Position numbers and translations under genes: made by a program. A DNA stretch of 64,000 bases, from contig WFMF01000153.1 of NCBI GenBank assembly GCA_011033025.1, forward strand, positions 248,001-312,000. The letters are read 5' to 3'. Each line of letters starts with the position of its first letter. The stretch's first letter is position 1. Below are positions 32,447 through 44,100 of the stretch, piece after piece. The stretch is from Beroe forskalii. Its lineage: Eukaryota > Ctenophora > Nuda > Beroida > Beroidae. The notes beneath the pieces were generated by a model. That model saw only the letters and a program-made list of their open reading frames with translations, was not told where the DNA came from and ran no database searches.

Positions 32447-33018
32447 TGTTATGGTCCTACTTTTAGTATAGTGGAGAAGATAAACCAGAGATCTAACTTT
32501 TTCAAATAGTAAAATATAAGAAGTGAAATCAAGTAGCCCGAACGCCCCCTTTCCTATCCTCTTGCGGTCACGATAATCCGTGCGCGTCTCTGTCTGATTG
32601 GCTCTTTCCTAAGCCCACGTGATCTCCTTAGACAGGACAATGCATGTAGCCGTGCTAGCGTGTAGAATGTCTCGATAGAGGTGTATCAATAGATTCATTG
32701 AACTATTGCTGAATCGAACAGCAACACACCCGGTATCTCAAGACAGTAGACACGATATCTCAAGATAGGTTGTATCAAGACACGCTTCTTGCCAACTTTC
32801 CAAGTTGCAAGTTAGGCAGTGTAACAAGGAGACTTGCTATAAACAAGTGCATTACACGGCTATAAGGATCTTGCTTGATGAGCAAAATCACACCTGTGCT
32901 AGAGGAAGATCAACGTACGCAAATTTCATAATATTTGAAATTTGGGCTATAACAGCAAGGTACGTCAACGTGTTATAGTGACTTACTGAAAGGTGACCGA
33001 TGAAACGGTACCCTAACA
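32447..33018 (-). repeat. 5' LTR of gypsy element
   Basis: 572 bp, TGTTA...TAACA, identical by eye to 17917-18488. Upstream LTR on the minus strand, so it holds the promoter. Confidence 0.95.
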
Positions 33019-33147
33019 CGGGGCACACCCGTGGTACTCCCGTAGGACTCCTGGGGTACTCCCGGCTTCCCGGGGTACTTTCGCAGTACTCCCCAGGAGT
33101 CTCCCGCAGTATTATTCGCTCGTATGACCCTAGTTCTAATTGTATTC

Positions 33148-33310
33148 ATACGCATATGTGTGCAGACCGCTCGATTGACAGAGGCCTAGATAGAGACGCG
33201 CGGATTTCCTCTGCGCGCTTTGACTTTCCTTACAAATTCCGTCAAAAGCACACAATTTCGCGCGTCTTTATCGAGGCCTTTTTCTATCGAGCGGTCTGCA
33301 CACATATGGG
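33148..33310. mobile_element. MITE, CATATGTGTGCAGACCGCTC family, copy 1
   Basis: About 160 bp with roughly 50-bp inverted arms starting CATATGTGTGCAGACCGCTC. A second copy is at 36657-36820 and a partial relic at about 165-240. Confidence 0.75.
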
Positions 33311-33509
33311 ATATTGTTAGCCATCCAGTTAGAAGAAATAGAGGGGCAACGTCCGTCCATTTTATTCTTAAACGCAAATGGTTTTAAACGCACATGCTCA
33401 TTACTCCCGAGTTGGTTTTTTAAATATCAACATCTGAGACAGCTTTGTGTACACATGGCACTCCTTTCCAAAAACCAAAAATAAAAGCATAACTTATAAT
33501 AATATTCAT

Positions 33510-34016
33510 AATGGTGGAATCCACTGGCGGATTCCGCCAGTGAAGTCTACTGGTTGACTCCACCAATGAACTCCGCCAGTGGAGTCAATCCGCTGGGCGC
33601 TGGTGGAGTCCACCAGTGAAGTCCGCCGGAGGACTCCGCTGGCGTAGTCCACTGGTGGAGTCCGCCAGTGGACTCCACTAGTGGACTCGACTCCGCCCGT
33701 GGACTCCGCCAGTGGAGTCCACTGACTCCGCGGCGGACTAACCTCCACAATTATTTTACTCCACGGTGGACTTTTTTGGTGGACTTTTTCGGTGGACTGT
33801 CCAGTGTCCACCAGTGCGCGGCGGAGCCCAAGCGGACCCGCAGCGGACCCACTACTCCGCGGCGGAGTTTCGAAAAGTCCGCTGCGGGTCCACCGCACCA
33901 AAGTCCACCAAAAAAAATTTATGGTGGACTTTAGTGGAGTCCGCGGCGGACCCGCTGCGGGTCCACCGGGTCCGCAGCGGGTCCGCCGCGGAGTTGAGTC
34001 CACCCATTTTTTAGCC
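33510..34016. mobile_element. Foldback element of GTCCGCCAGTGGACTCCAC repeats
   Basis: Left end AATGGTGGAATCCAC and right end GAGTCCACCCATT are imperfect inverted repeats. The interior is degenerate short palindromes (GTGGACTTT, GTCCGCNGCGGAC). Same design as the GTTCGC arms of the hAT-like elements but a different sequence. It cuts the gag relic next to it. Confidence 0.65.
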
Positions 34017-34033
34017 ATTCTTTTGCTGTTGAG

Positions 34034-34258
34034 TCAGCGCAAGATTTTCAATTTCTTTTCAGTTTCTTCGTCCATAAACGACATAAAAGTTCTGTATATG
34101 TTATTCCCAGGTACGTTCAGCAATTCAACATAATTTCTGAACTGTTTCAGCCAGCTAGAGAAGTTTGTTTTCAATTTGTATTGTTCAGGTGATTTTGCGA
34201 TGTTGAAATTTCTGTGCCCTGCTGGGGCTGCAGCTGCTACTGCGGCAGGTTCAGCCAT
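34034..34258 (-). pseudogene. gag: Truncated gypsy gag
   Basis: About 75 residues starting MAEPAAVAAAA and containing FSSWLKQFRNYVELLNVPG, the conserved start of a Ty3/gypsy capsid domain. It stops near the foldback element 33510-34016; the rest of the element is gone. Not related in sequence to the gag at 28810-30249. Confidence 0.7.
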
Positions 34259-34365
34259 TATATCAGGATTATTCGTCTGATACTCTGATAGTTGTAACGT
34301 AACTTTTATCAGGTTGTGCGTCTGATAATTGAAATGAAAATGGTTCACGGAAGTTCGCGCCAATT

Positions 34366-34954
34366 TGTTTTACTATACTTATCGTAAAACACTAATCAGG
34401 GAATGGGAATCGCGCTTAGGGAATGAAAGAATCGCGATCGCGCTTAGGGAAAGAATGCGAGATATAACTAGAACTTTATCGACGGACGTTGCCCGTCTAT
34501 TTCTGACTGGATGGCTATCAAGTCGGGCGAGAGCGCAAAGTGACGTCCGAATGAGGTACGTCTCCCATGTAAACGGGAGCCTTCATTATCTATGACAATG
34601 ACGTCACTCCGAAAAATATAATTAAGCGCATCAAGCGCTTTGAAGGTTAGGGTTAGGGTAACTTTAGAAACGTGAAATCGGCATAACGAGGAGAATAGAC
34701 AAGGAGTACGGCGTACGCAGCTTATCACAATCACGAAAAAAAACTAAACTCTCTAGAAACTAACAATCCACTTTTCATATTTCACCACATCTCGTCGGCG
34801 TCCCACGCCTCACGCGTCTATAGCTGATCACGTGATTTTCCAGCAGCACGCTTTGTTATAAATATAAGCTCTACTAAACATTCTCAGCTCTAGCTCTAAT
34901 ATAACTTAAACTAAAAGCTAAGCCGAGTTACGCCGTAAAACATCGGGCGTTACA
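34366..34954 (-). repeat. 5' LTR of the truncated gypsy element
   Basis: On the minus strand starts TGTAACGCCCGATG and ends AAAACA, followed after 3 bases by TGGCGCGAAC as a possible primer site and then the gag relic. About 589 bp. It includes a GACGGACGTTGCCCGTCTATTT block also found at about 15639. Confidence 0.65.
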
Positions 34955-35009
34955 TGCAGTATGCACCGCTCTTAAAGTGAGAGGTGCTATTTTCCAATGA
35001 TACCCGAAC

Positions 35010-35157
35010 CTGATGATGTCCGGTAGTGGTGCTGATATTGGTACTGGGGACTGGGAGATGATCAGGTCTGGGACACAGAACACGGTATACACTGCCGTTC
35101 ACCGTGCGGACTTCCGGAGACATTATGTCGATACCTTCATCAATCTGCATATTATTC
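35010..35157 (-). CDS. Possible orphan exon
   Basis: Minus-strand frame with acceptor TTCTGTAG and donor GTTCGG, encoding a 49-residue stretch including VNGSVYRVLCPRPDHLPVPS. No match to MEGF8 or another family I know. Position between the two MEGF8-like parts allows an upstream exon of the left copy, but this is a guess. Confidence 0.25.
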
Positions 35158-35874
35158 CTACAGAAGGGAAGGAGGTTAAGGTTAAACTTAAACTTAAAGG
35201 AACGCATGGGATTAGGTTGCGACATAAAAACACAAATAATGAGGGATCTTTCACATTGAAATAGTCATGCTACGCAATCAATCATCAAATCAAAATTTGA
35301 TTCAAATAGGGGAGGGATTAGGGGGTTTCAAATGATCACCCAATATGTTATTGTAAGTGTAACCAATACAACAACTGTAAACCTGATTCCTACGCTCAAC
35401 ATAGGAAGAGGAGGTTGGACTTAGGAACTTACGGAAATAAGTTGCAATAATTAATCAGTAGGGGAGAGAGAAAGGTTTCAATGATAAATTAAATGATCAT
35501 CATGTTCTCTATCTTTCTTAGATCTATCATCATGACATCATGTTATCGTAACCAATACAACTGCAATAAACTCAATTTCATAGTTTGAGTGAGGAAGTAT
35601 ACAAGGAAGTGAACACATCTTTTTGTAAAACAGTTAAAAATAAAATATGTAGAATTATCAATATCATAGAAATCCAGAATTAAAATTATAGAGTCACTCT
35701 TGACTCAAGGGCTTTGTTTCACTTAAAACAAATAACCACGATAAATCAGTGGCAGGGAAATGAAAATGAAAAATGGAATATCCAACCTTCGACAGATCTC
35801 TTTGAAATTTTCTTATAAAATGACTCCTATTAGTATTACTAAAACAACATAAGTTTAATTTGAGTTTGAATTAA

Positions 35875-36599
35875 GGGGGGGGGGGGGTTCAAGCCAAATT
35901 TTTGGGAAAACACGTTTCTGAGATAACGGTTGACCCAAAAGGTATACCCTGTGGGCCAACTTTTTGGCCAGGTTTGGTAACCCCAGACCCACTGGCCCCG
36001 CCGTGGCGCCGTGCCCAAATATGGGCACATTTTTTTAAAAGCAACTTGGGCGGGATCTGAGGTGTGCAATCGATAGATAATGGTCCCCTGAGTTACCATA
36101 AAAAAAATTTGAAGTCGATATCTCAAAAAATGGCTGAGTTATGGCCGAAAAACGTATGCCCATATATGGGCATACGCGTGTCGCGCAAGCCTATTTTGGC
36201 CCATAACTTGGCCAAATATCAATATTTTTGAATGAAACCAACTTTATTCGATGTATAGCGTTAAGTTACGTATTCTCTGCATGTTTAAGGTTGATTGCTG
36301 ATAAAATGGCTATTTGAGGTCCAAAAAACCTCTAAAAAACCTCAAAATCGCCATTTTCTCAGTTCGCGTTTTTTCTTAATAAGTGCACTTTACTCAAACG
36401 CTTATAACTTCGGCTACGATTGATATTTTTGCATAATTCTTTTTTTACGTGAAACTAGACTAAATTCCTCAGATACAAATGGACTCGGATTTTTGAGTTA
36501 GGCCTTCAAAAATTTTTGGTGCCAAAAGCGCCAAATTTTTGGCAAAAATTTGGCAGAAACGTGTTTTCCCAAAAATTTGGCTTACCCCCCCCCCCCCCC
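35875..36599. mobile_element. TTAA-flanked MITE with poly-G ends
   Basis: 725 bp. TTAA at 35871-35874 and 36600-36603; ends are a run of G then TTCAAGCCAAATTTTTGGG and the reverse complement with a run of C. Arms include ACACGTTTCTG / CAGAAACGTGT. PiggyBac-like by target site, no transposase. Confidence 0.75.
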
Positions 36600-36656
36600 T
36601 TAATTAACTGCTGATATTATTTTGGGATATGATCTAATCCTTGGACATTTGGCCAA

Positions 36657-36820
36657 CCCATATGTGTGCAGACCGCTCAATTGAAAAAGGCCACGATAAA
36701 GACGCGCGAAATTGTGTGCTTTTGACGGAATTTGATGAGAAAGTTCAAAGTTGAAGCGCGCAGAGGAAATCCGCGCGTCTTTATCGAGGCCTCTGTCAAT
36801 CGAGCGGTCTGAACACATCC
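36657..36820. mobile_element. MITE, CATATGTGTGCAGACCGCTC family, copy 2
   Basis: Inverted arms as in 33148-33310. Interior differs slightly, right end reads GGTCTGAACACAT. Confidence 0.75.
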
Positions 36821-37450
36821 AATATCCCAAAATCTGGATTTCCAAAATATCCGGGGTGAACACCCTGCACCTTTAACGTTTTATGAATAGGAGTTCTTTT
36901 CTTATTCTAAACTAGGGCTTCAGAAATGAACCAACATTAAGCATCTGCAGATTGATATTATGGGCGTTAAATTTGATCAAAGATATTAAATGAATAATTG
37001 AATAAATAATTTCTTTAATTACACAAAATATAATTGATATAATTCCTTAAAAATTTAACAAATATGATAAAAGTGGTCCTACCTTTCGATGACTAAGTGA
37101 AAATCACACATTTAATCACACATCATTCTTGGCGGTAAAAATTGAAATATTCACGAATATATACCATAAAAAGCACTCTTCAATGAAATTCCTATTTTGT
37201 ATTAACAATTGGCAAAATTAAATGCGCGCATTGAATATTAATTACTGTACCAATTGAATCTAAATAAACATCCAGTTAAACAATATTCAAAACTTATGGA
37301 TTGGATACCATACATTTTGGTAGCTTTTGATATAAAATTTTCATCTGAACCGAGACGTTCGCTAAAAATAATGTTCGTAATCCAACTCAAACAATTAACC
37401 TACGCTAAGTTAAAAACCAGTCCGATACAGACCACGCTACATAAAGATAT
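36821..37450. other. AT-rich spacer downstream of the right MEGF8 gene
   Basis: No ORF with domain content on either strand. Must hold the 3' end of the MEGF8 transcript; I could not pick a clear polyadenylation signal. Confidence 0.4.
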
Positions 37451-37477
37451 CAGATGGCAGTGCAATATTATCAGATC

Positions 37478-37692
37478 GCAGAGCATCGGATCGCAGAGCA
37501 TCGGATCGCAGAGCATCGGATCGCAGAGCATCAGATCGCAGAGCATCAGATCGCAGAGCATCAGATCGCAGAGCATCAGATCGCAGAGCATCAGATCGCA
37601 GAGCATCAGATCGCAGAGCATCAGATCGCAGAGCATCAGATCGCAGAGCATCAGATCGCAGAGCATCAGATCGCAGAGCATCAGATCGCAGT
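37478..37692. repeat. 15-bp minisatellite in the MEGF8 3' untranslated region
   Basis: About 14 copies of ATCAGATCGCAGAGC, the first three with G (ATCGGATCGCAGAGC). Directly downstream of the MEGF8 stop on the minus strand. Reads as false Ser-Gln-Ser-Ile-Arg frames. Confidence 0.9.
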
Positions 37693-37727
37693 TTCGCAGA
37701 ACATCCTATCTCCCTGCTCCCTGACCA

Positions 37728-38173
37728 TCAGATGGCAGTTTCGCAGAACATCCTATCCCCCTGCTCCCTGACCAACTCCCCTGACTTAGGATAAGTCTTG
37801 AAGAGGGCGGAACCGAGGACTAGGTCAGTGTGAGCCCCGCGGCCAGGGAGTCTGATGAGCAGGGTGCACAACCCCCCTGACCCCCCGGGGTGCCCTGTGA
37901 GGTGGAGTTCGTGCACTGCCAGGGGCGCCACCCGGGGTAGCGGCTCGTGCGTGGGCAGCGCCGCGTAACCACGGCAACCGGCACGTGTTGAAGAGGAGGT
38001 AACGCGTGAGGTGACGCCTCCACTGCGTGAGGTAACACGTGACGTCACGGTGCTGCGTGAGGTGAGAGAGGTGGGGGGTTGGGGGGTGACATCGATCTGG
38101 AAGCTGACCAGACGTTTGGGAGACTTCTCGAAGCGAGCAGCTCTTCGGACGCGCTGCTGCCACAGGTTAAGTG
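37728..38173 (-). CDS. MEGF8: MEGF8-like last exon: cytoplasmic tail and stop
   Basis: Acceptor CCGCTCAG before 38173; 2 + 148 codons ending TGA at 37730-37728. Starts with the juxtamembrane helix LNLWQQRVRRAARFEKSPKR, then RLVSFQIDV (compare MASRPFAKVTVCF). It ends with VHELHLTGHPG...LCTLLIRLPG and LVLGSALF, matching the conserved ITLEP...ATLLLQLPG...CLGSALV end of MEGF8. A 45-bp tandem duplication covers the last codons and the DNA just after the stop. Confidence 0.88.
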
Positions 38174-41100
38174 CTGAGCGGGAGATATACTTATAGTTTA
38201 TTGCTGGTGATCGGGAATGTATCAGGGCAAAAAAGAATGAAGAAAAAGATAAAAGAATAAAAAAAAAGAAATAAAAGAGAGATGGGGTAAAACTTATGCA
38301 AGAAAAATATCAATTATCGAAGAATAGATAAGAAAAAAGGACCAAATCTAGCGCAGAACGAAGAAAATGGAACAATTAATGACACTGCTCCTGGGATGCA
38401 ACATCATTTCGGGATTATTCGAAATTACAAATTATTAATATACTAAAAATCAATAAAATTAAAGATACTATAATTTGAACTGATGAAGCAGATCCCCACC
38501 GAGTTTGGCCATGCAGCAGTACGCCATGATGAGGAGGATGAGACCGCTTAGGATCAGGTTGGAGGTCAGGTAGTAATCGTACTTGTACTGAGAAGTGTGC
38601 CACTGTATTCGTAGCTCACCACCCTAGGGGGGACAGGGGTTAAAACAGGGGCAACAGGGATTAAAAGAGGGGTATAAAAGAGGGGTTGAAACGAGGGTTA
38701 AACAGAGTTTAAAACAAAGGGTTAAACGGGGGTTAAAACATGGGTTGAAACGGGGCAACAGTAGGGGACAACTGAAAGGAGTTAAAACAGGGGTTAGAAC
38801 ATGCGTTAAAACAGAGTTTAAAACAATGATTAATAACTGGTACTTTAATCACATACCTGAGCATGAGTCTGGACCACTAGGAAGAGCCCGGAGGTGTTGG
38901 GATATGGGCTGTATTTTAACAGTCTCCTCTCACAACTAAACTTCCTCACCACATCACTGTAATGGTAGTCCACCTTGTCCACACCTGTCAAATGAGTTCT
39001 ACGGTGGTTTGTCGAACTCCTACGTGCGCAGCTTTCCATGCGCGGCTTTTTCATGCGCGGTGTTATCGTGCGCGGCTCACTCACACTGGCTGTTAATGAC
39101 AGATACTGGTACTCTGGTAGTGAGCCGCGCACCATTAAGCACCGCATGAAAAAGCCGCGCACGAAGGCGTTCGACACGTCTCTGTTCTACACGGAGTGAA
39201 GAGTTGATTGTGTCACGTAAGTGCCACAGTTTATACTTATAGCATAAGTAGACTAAAATTGTAGTTGCACTCTCCCAAATTTTGTTCAGAGAGAAAAATT
39301 ACCTGTCAGCCAGATTTGCATTGGTTTGAGTGGCATTTTATTTCCAGTGTTGTAGATCGTCTGCTTCTGAGACCTTATCATGTGCACCTACAGGAAAATG
39401 AAATGGGTTTAGGAACGCAAGGAGATGGGTTTAGGATCGCAAAGAAAAGAGTTTAGGAACAGAAGAAAATAAGTTTAGGAACGCAAGCGGCCAAGCGATC
39501 GTTCGACGTTCACATATTTCGGTATTACGCAATGGGACCTCTATCAGAGACACGCCGTACTAATTTGCTTAATACTGCATGTGAAACTGACCTCTATCAG
39601 AGACACGCCGTACTTCCTCGGGTTAGTAGTAGCATACACGACCCCAGACAAGTTAACCATCTCGATGTAGATCCAGTGAGTAGCCGTGTTCTCAGCCTTG
39701 ATGAAGAACGGCCTGGCGGAAGTAAACGACCGGTTACCATTCCTCAATAAATCCGGCTACAGTTACTGGTTACATTTGACTAAAAACCCGGTTAACCGGT
39801 ATTTCGGTTTTTAATTTCGGTTCGGTTAACCGAATTTTTCCCTAAATTAATTGCGAAATAAAAATATTCGGTTATAGTTTCGGTTGGCTAAGAACGCCCG
39901 ATTAACCGGTATCCCGGTTCGGTTAACCGGTTGCTTCCTACCTGGCAGCGCTCACGTTCCCCGTGAAGTTGTAGAGTTTATCCCTCCTCAGGTTCTGGTA
40001 GCAGAGGGACCCATTAGTTGGGTGTCCGGTGAACCCCTCCAGACACTTATCACACTGGTGCAGATGGCAGGATCCCGAGTGTGTGCACTTCACCGAGTCC
40101 GTTATGTAGCTGCTCAGTGTGTTGTCCTCGCAGGGACACTCCAGCCCCGTGTCTCGGTTGCACGTGCGCGCATGCTTGTTGCACGTGCAGGGCGCGCAGC
40201 GCGCGGCCACCTTGTCGAGGAAGTAGAAGGGTGCCTGGCAGCGCTCACAGAGGTCACCCTCGGTGTTGTTCCGACAGTTCAGACACTTCACCTAGGAGAG
40301 ACGCGTAGGATTTTAAACGATTTTAAAATGCCAGTTTTATGCACTTCCCGTTGTCCGATGTTTATGAAACTTGATAATGTCGTGCACTTTGCGTTTGATG
40401 ACATTTTGAGTGAATTGCAAAAAAGTTGATCAAAAGATCAAAAGCCCATTTCATTCCAATTTTATGGCCAGTTCAAACTTCAATTTTCGCAACTTTGCGT
40501 CTCTACTAACCCGGTCCGTAGTGAGGTGTCCAGTGGTGGATCCCGTCTTGTCCACGCACGTGTCGGAGTTGCCATGACACGGTTCCCGGCAGGAGACGCA
40601 CTTCCCGCCAGCCCGCACGTAGCCCGCCACGCACAGCTCACACTGCCTCCCAGCCGTGTGGTTGCGGCACGCCGCGCACGTGCCCTCCGGCGTGCACGCG
40701 CTGTGCCCCATGCACGCGCACGTGGAGTTGCAGTCCGTGCCGTAGAAACCAAAGTTACACGTGCACGTGTCTACAGCCACACAGGTGCCGTGCACGCAGC
40801 CGAGCCGCGCGCACGAGGGCACACACGAGTCCAGCTCTTCAGAGTTCTTCGTGCCGTTCCTGGAAAGCAGAAAATGATGTTTGAAATGCGATAAAATAAA
40901 ATACTCTAGTAGCAGAGAGGTGTTGAGTATGCACTTCGTTGCCCACGGAATTTCTCCGATGGAGGGTCTTTTGTTATTCAATTCTGAGCAAGAATCATCT
41001 AGGTACGCAATTTAAAAACGTATTATGAACCCTGTGGGGCCTATTTTCAAATCGCCCTCAGGCGTGTAGGGTGAAAATTCATATCTCGGTCCAGGAAGGT

Positions 41101-44100
41101 CGTAGAGTCGTAGAGACTTCATCTTGGGCTTAAACGAATCGCAATTGCCGCGTTTTTATACAATTGTTCATGAAGATATGCCCTAAAATGCACAGGAAAA
41201 AGTTTTGGGCCAAAAACTGTTTTTCACCATAAGCGAGCCATTCATCAGCAAAAATTTTCATATCTTGGTCCACGAAAGTCGTAGAGACTTCATCTTGAGC
41301 TCAAACTAATCGCAATAGCCACATTTCTATACAACTTTTCATAAAGATATGTTCTACAATGTTCATGAAAAAAGGTTTAGGCCAAAAACTGATTTTTCTA
41401 CCATATGCGAGCAATTTATGATCAAGGGAAGTTTGGTCCAGGAAAGTCGTAGTGACTTCATCTGGAGTTCAAACGAATCTAAATAGCCACATTTTTATGC
41501 AATTTTTCATAAACCTTTGTCCTAAAATGCACAGGAAAAAAGCTTTGGGCCAAAAACTGTTTTTCACCATGATATACGAGCCATTTATTACCAGTGGAAG
41601 TTTCATATCTCGGTACAGGAAAGCCTTAGAGACTTCATCTAGGGCTTGAACGAATTGCAATGGTCATTTTTAAATGTATACGACTCATTGATAAATTTAT
41701 TGCTTTCATCAATGAATCCCTGTAAAATCAATATTTGAAGCTATATTTGGCTTCAATGAATCTAAAAAGGTCTGGGTATGGTATGATAAATAACAAGGTG
41801 CTCCAAATTTTAGGTCATACAGACCTTATCTTGGGCTCAAACGAATTGCAATGGTCATATTCTTATACAACTCTTCAGAAGCATATGCCCTAAAAGGCTC
41901 AGGAAAAACGTTTTGGGCTAAAAACTGTTTTTCACCATACACGAGCCATTTATGATCAGCAGAAGTTTCATATCTTGGTCCAGGAAAGTCGCATGGACTT
42001 CGTCTTGGGCTCAAACGATTCGTGATGAGGTAATAGCCATGTTACTAATATACAATTGTTCATTACTTAACATATGCCCTAAAATACAAAGGAAAAAATT
42101 TTCGGGCCAAAAACTGTTTATCATCATAAATGAGAGCCATTTATGATCAGTGGTCCAGGAAGGTCATGGAGATTTCGTCCAGGAAGGTCATGATGATTTC
42201 ATCTTGGGTTTAAACAGGGGGGGTAAACACTGGCCATGCTTACATAATGATGCTTATAAATAAATTCCCTAAAAGGCTCAGGAAAATCGTTTTGGGCCAA
42301 AACTTAAAACCAGTTTTTCACCATTATAGTATTATATTATAAGAGTGGATAAGAACTGTTCCTGTCATTCATGACATACATGGTTCGAATCCCGGGGAAA
42401 TCCTCACTCATAAAAGCAGTAGACGAGCCAAGCCAACCTTGGCAGTTCACTTTTTCCGATTCTTATACTACTGACATGCAACAATGCATTTCATAGGGTG
42501 TAGCTTGTTAATGAGCTCAAGATTCAGGGTATTCAGGACTTTAATTGAACACATTTCCAAGAGAAAATATTGGTCCTGGATGCATTGAGTCACTTCGGGT
42601 CACTTATCTATTTTATGAAATTTCACTGCTTCAGTAGAAAGGATATTCAATAGGAGCGTAACAGTAATAATACAGGATCTCTCTTTAGCATTCAGAATGC
42701 CACATCATCTTGAGTATCACCACAATTTACATTCATGTGCTACAAAATTGATAATTGGTTCAATTTACTCAAGCCATTCCAGTGACCTTAAAATTGGAGC
42801 ACCTTGGTATTCATCATACAATACCCAGACCTTTATACTTTTATACAGTCATACAGTCATTGAAGCCAAATAACTTTTACAGGGATATATAGTCTTCACA
42901 GGGATTCAGATGTATAAATTGATGAGAGCAATTTATCAATAACTATGATGAGAAGTACGTAAGATACCGGGCCACAAGTACGTACTAGTACGGACCATTT
43001 GAAAAGTACGTACCCGTACCGGGCGTACGATTGAAAAATATTTTTTTGAAAATCAAAATTTATTTTGGAGAATCGATCATTGTTGTTACACATATTTGCA
43101 CGTGAATCACGCCCTAAAACGCTTCTGCAGAGTTCTAGATTTCTGGAATTTGTCTCATATATTCTTTTGTGCCACATGCTCCGTCTTTTCCCGCGTTTAG
43201 CAATATAAACTGTATAATATATAATTCATGAATTTCCCTACACGTACTTTTCACCAGGATTTAAAAGTACGTACTAGTACAGTTCATTTAAAAGTACGTA
43301 CCGTACGTACTTCTCATCTTAGATCAATAAGTCGTATTATATATTTAAAAATGACCATTGCAATTCGTTCAAGCCCTAGATGAAGTCTCTAAGGCTTTCC
43401 TGTACCGAGATATGAAACTTCCACTGGTAATAAATGGCTCGTATATCATGGTGAAAAACAGTTTTTGGCCCAAAGCTTTTTTCCTGTGCATTTTAAGGAC
43501 AAAGGTTTATGTAAAATTGCATAAAAATGTGGCTATTTAGATTCGTTTGAACTCCAGATGAAGTCTCTACGACTTTCCTGGACCAAGATATGAAACTTCC
43601 CTTGATCATAAATTGCTCGTAAATGGTGCAAAAATCAGTTTTTGGCCTAAAACTTTTTTCATGAACATTGTAGAACATATCTTTATCATGTTTATGAAAA
43701 GTTGTATAGAAATGTGGCTATTGCGATTAGTTTGAGCCTTACCTTCCAAAAAGGAAAATTCCCCCGTCAGCAGCTTTTGAAAATTCCCCAGTTTGCCCAA
43801 AAATTTCGGTCGGAAATTTAATATCACAGCTCACTCGGCGCCGCTGCACAGCACTTTCGTTTGCCAATATTGCTTTAATAACCTTTGTCATAGCCAGCCT
43901 GGGGCACGGCGAGAGGTACAGACAACAGCAAAAGATAACTTACAATATCGGCCAATCCAGGCAGATCGTGCCTGGGCATCATTTTTTGAGTTTCAAATTG
44001 GAGCCCAAATGTGTGTTGTATATGATAGAAAGATAGAAGAGTCTTTTATTTTTCAGATGCAAAAAAACCGTGTCTAAATTAGATGATCAGAACCTGAGTT

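Larger units (their letters stand above)
17917..33018 (-). mobile_element. Env-bearing Ty3/gypsy LTR element, 15.1 kb
   Basis: Coding strand is minus. Order: 5' LTR (33018-32447), tRNA-Asp-like primer site, leader holding a nested TIR element (32037-30274), gag, pol in the -1 frame, env, an unknown 665-aa ORF, polypurine tract, 3' LTR (18488-17917). The LTRs (572 bp, TGTTA...TAACA) are identical by eye and the target duplication is CGGG, so insertion is recent and all four main ORFs are still open. Pol order protease-RT-RNase H-integrase places it in Ty3/gypsy (Metaviridae). The env layout resembles errantivirus-type glycoproteins, but the clade is not determined. Confidence 0.93.

Noticed and set aside
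33506-34133. Several 80-170-aa frames rich in Thr, Gly, Ser
   Set aside because: Produced by the GTCCGC/GTGGAC foldback element.
37254-37771. 156-aa and 105-aa frames of repeated short peptides
   Set aside because: 15-bp minisatellite next to the MEGF8 stop; a multiple of three keeps all frames open.
40451-40981. Plus-strand and other-frame Arg/Ala-rich frames over the laminin-EGF exons
   Set aside because: Shadows of GC-rich MEGF8 exons that have proper splice sites and cysteine patterns on the minus strand.
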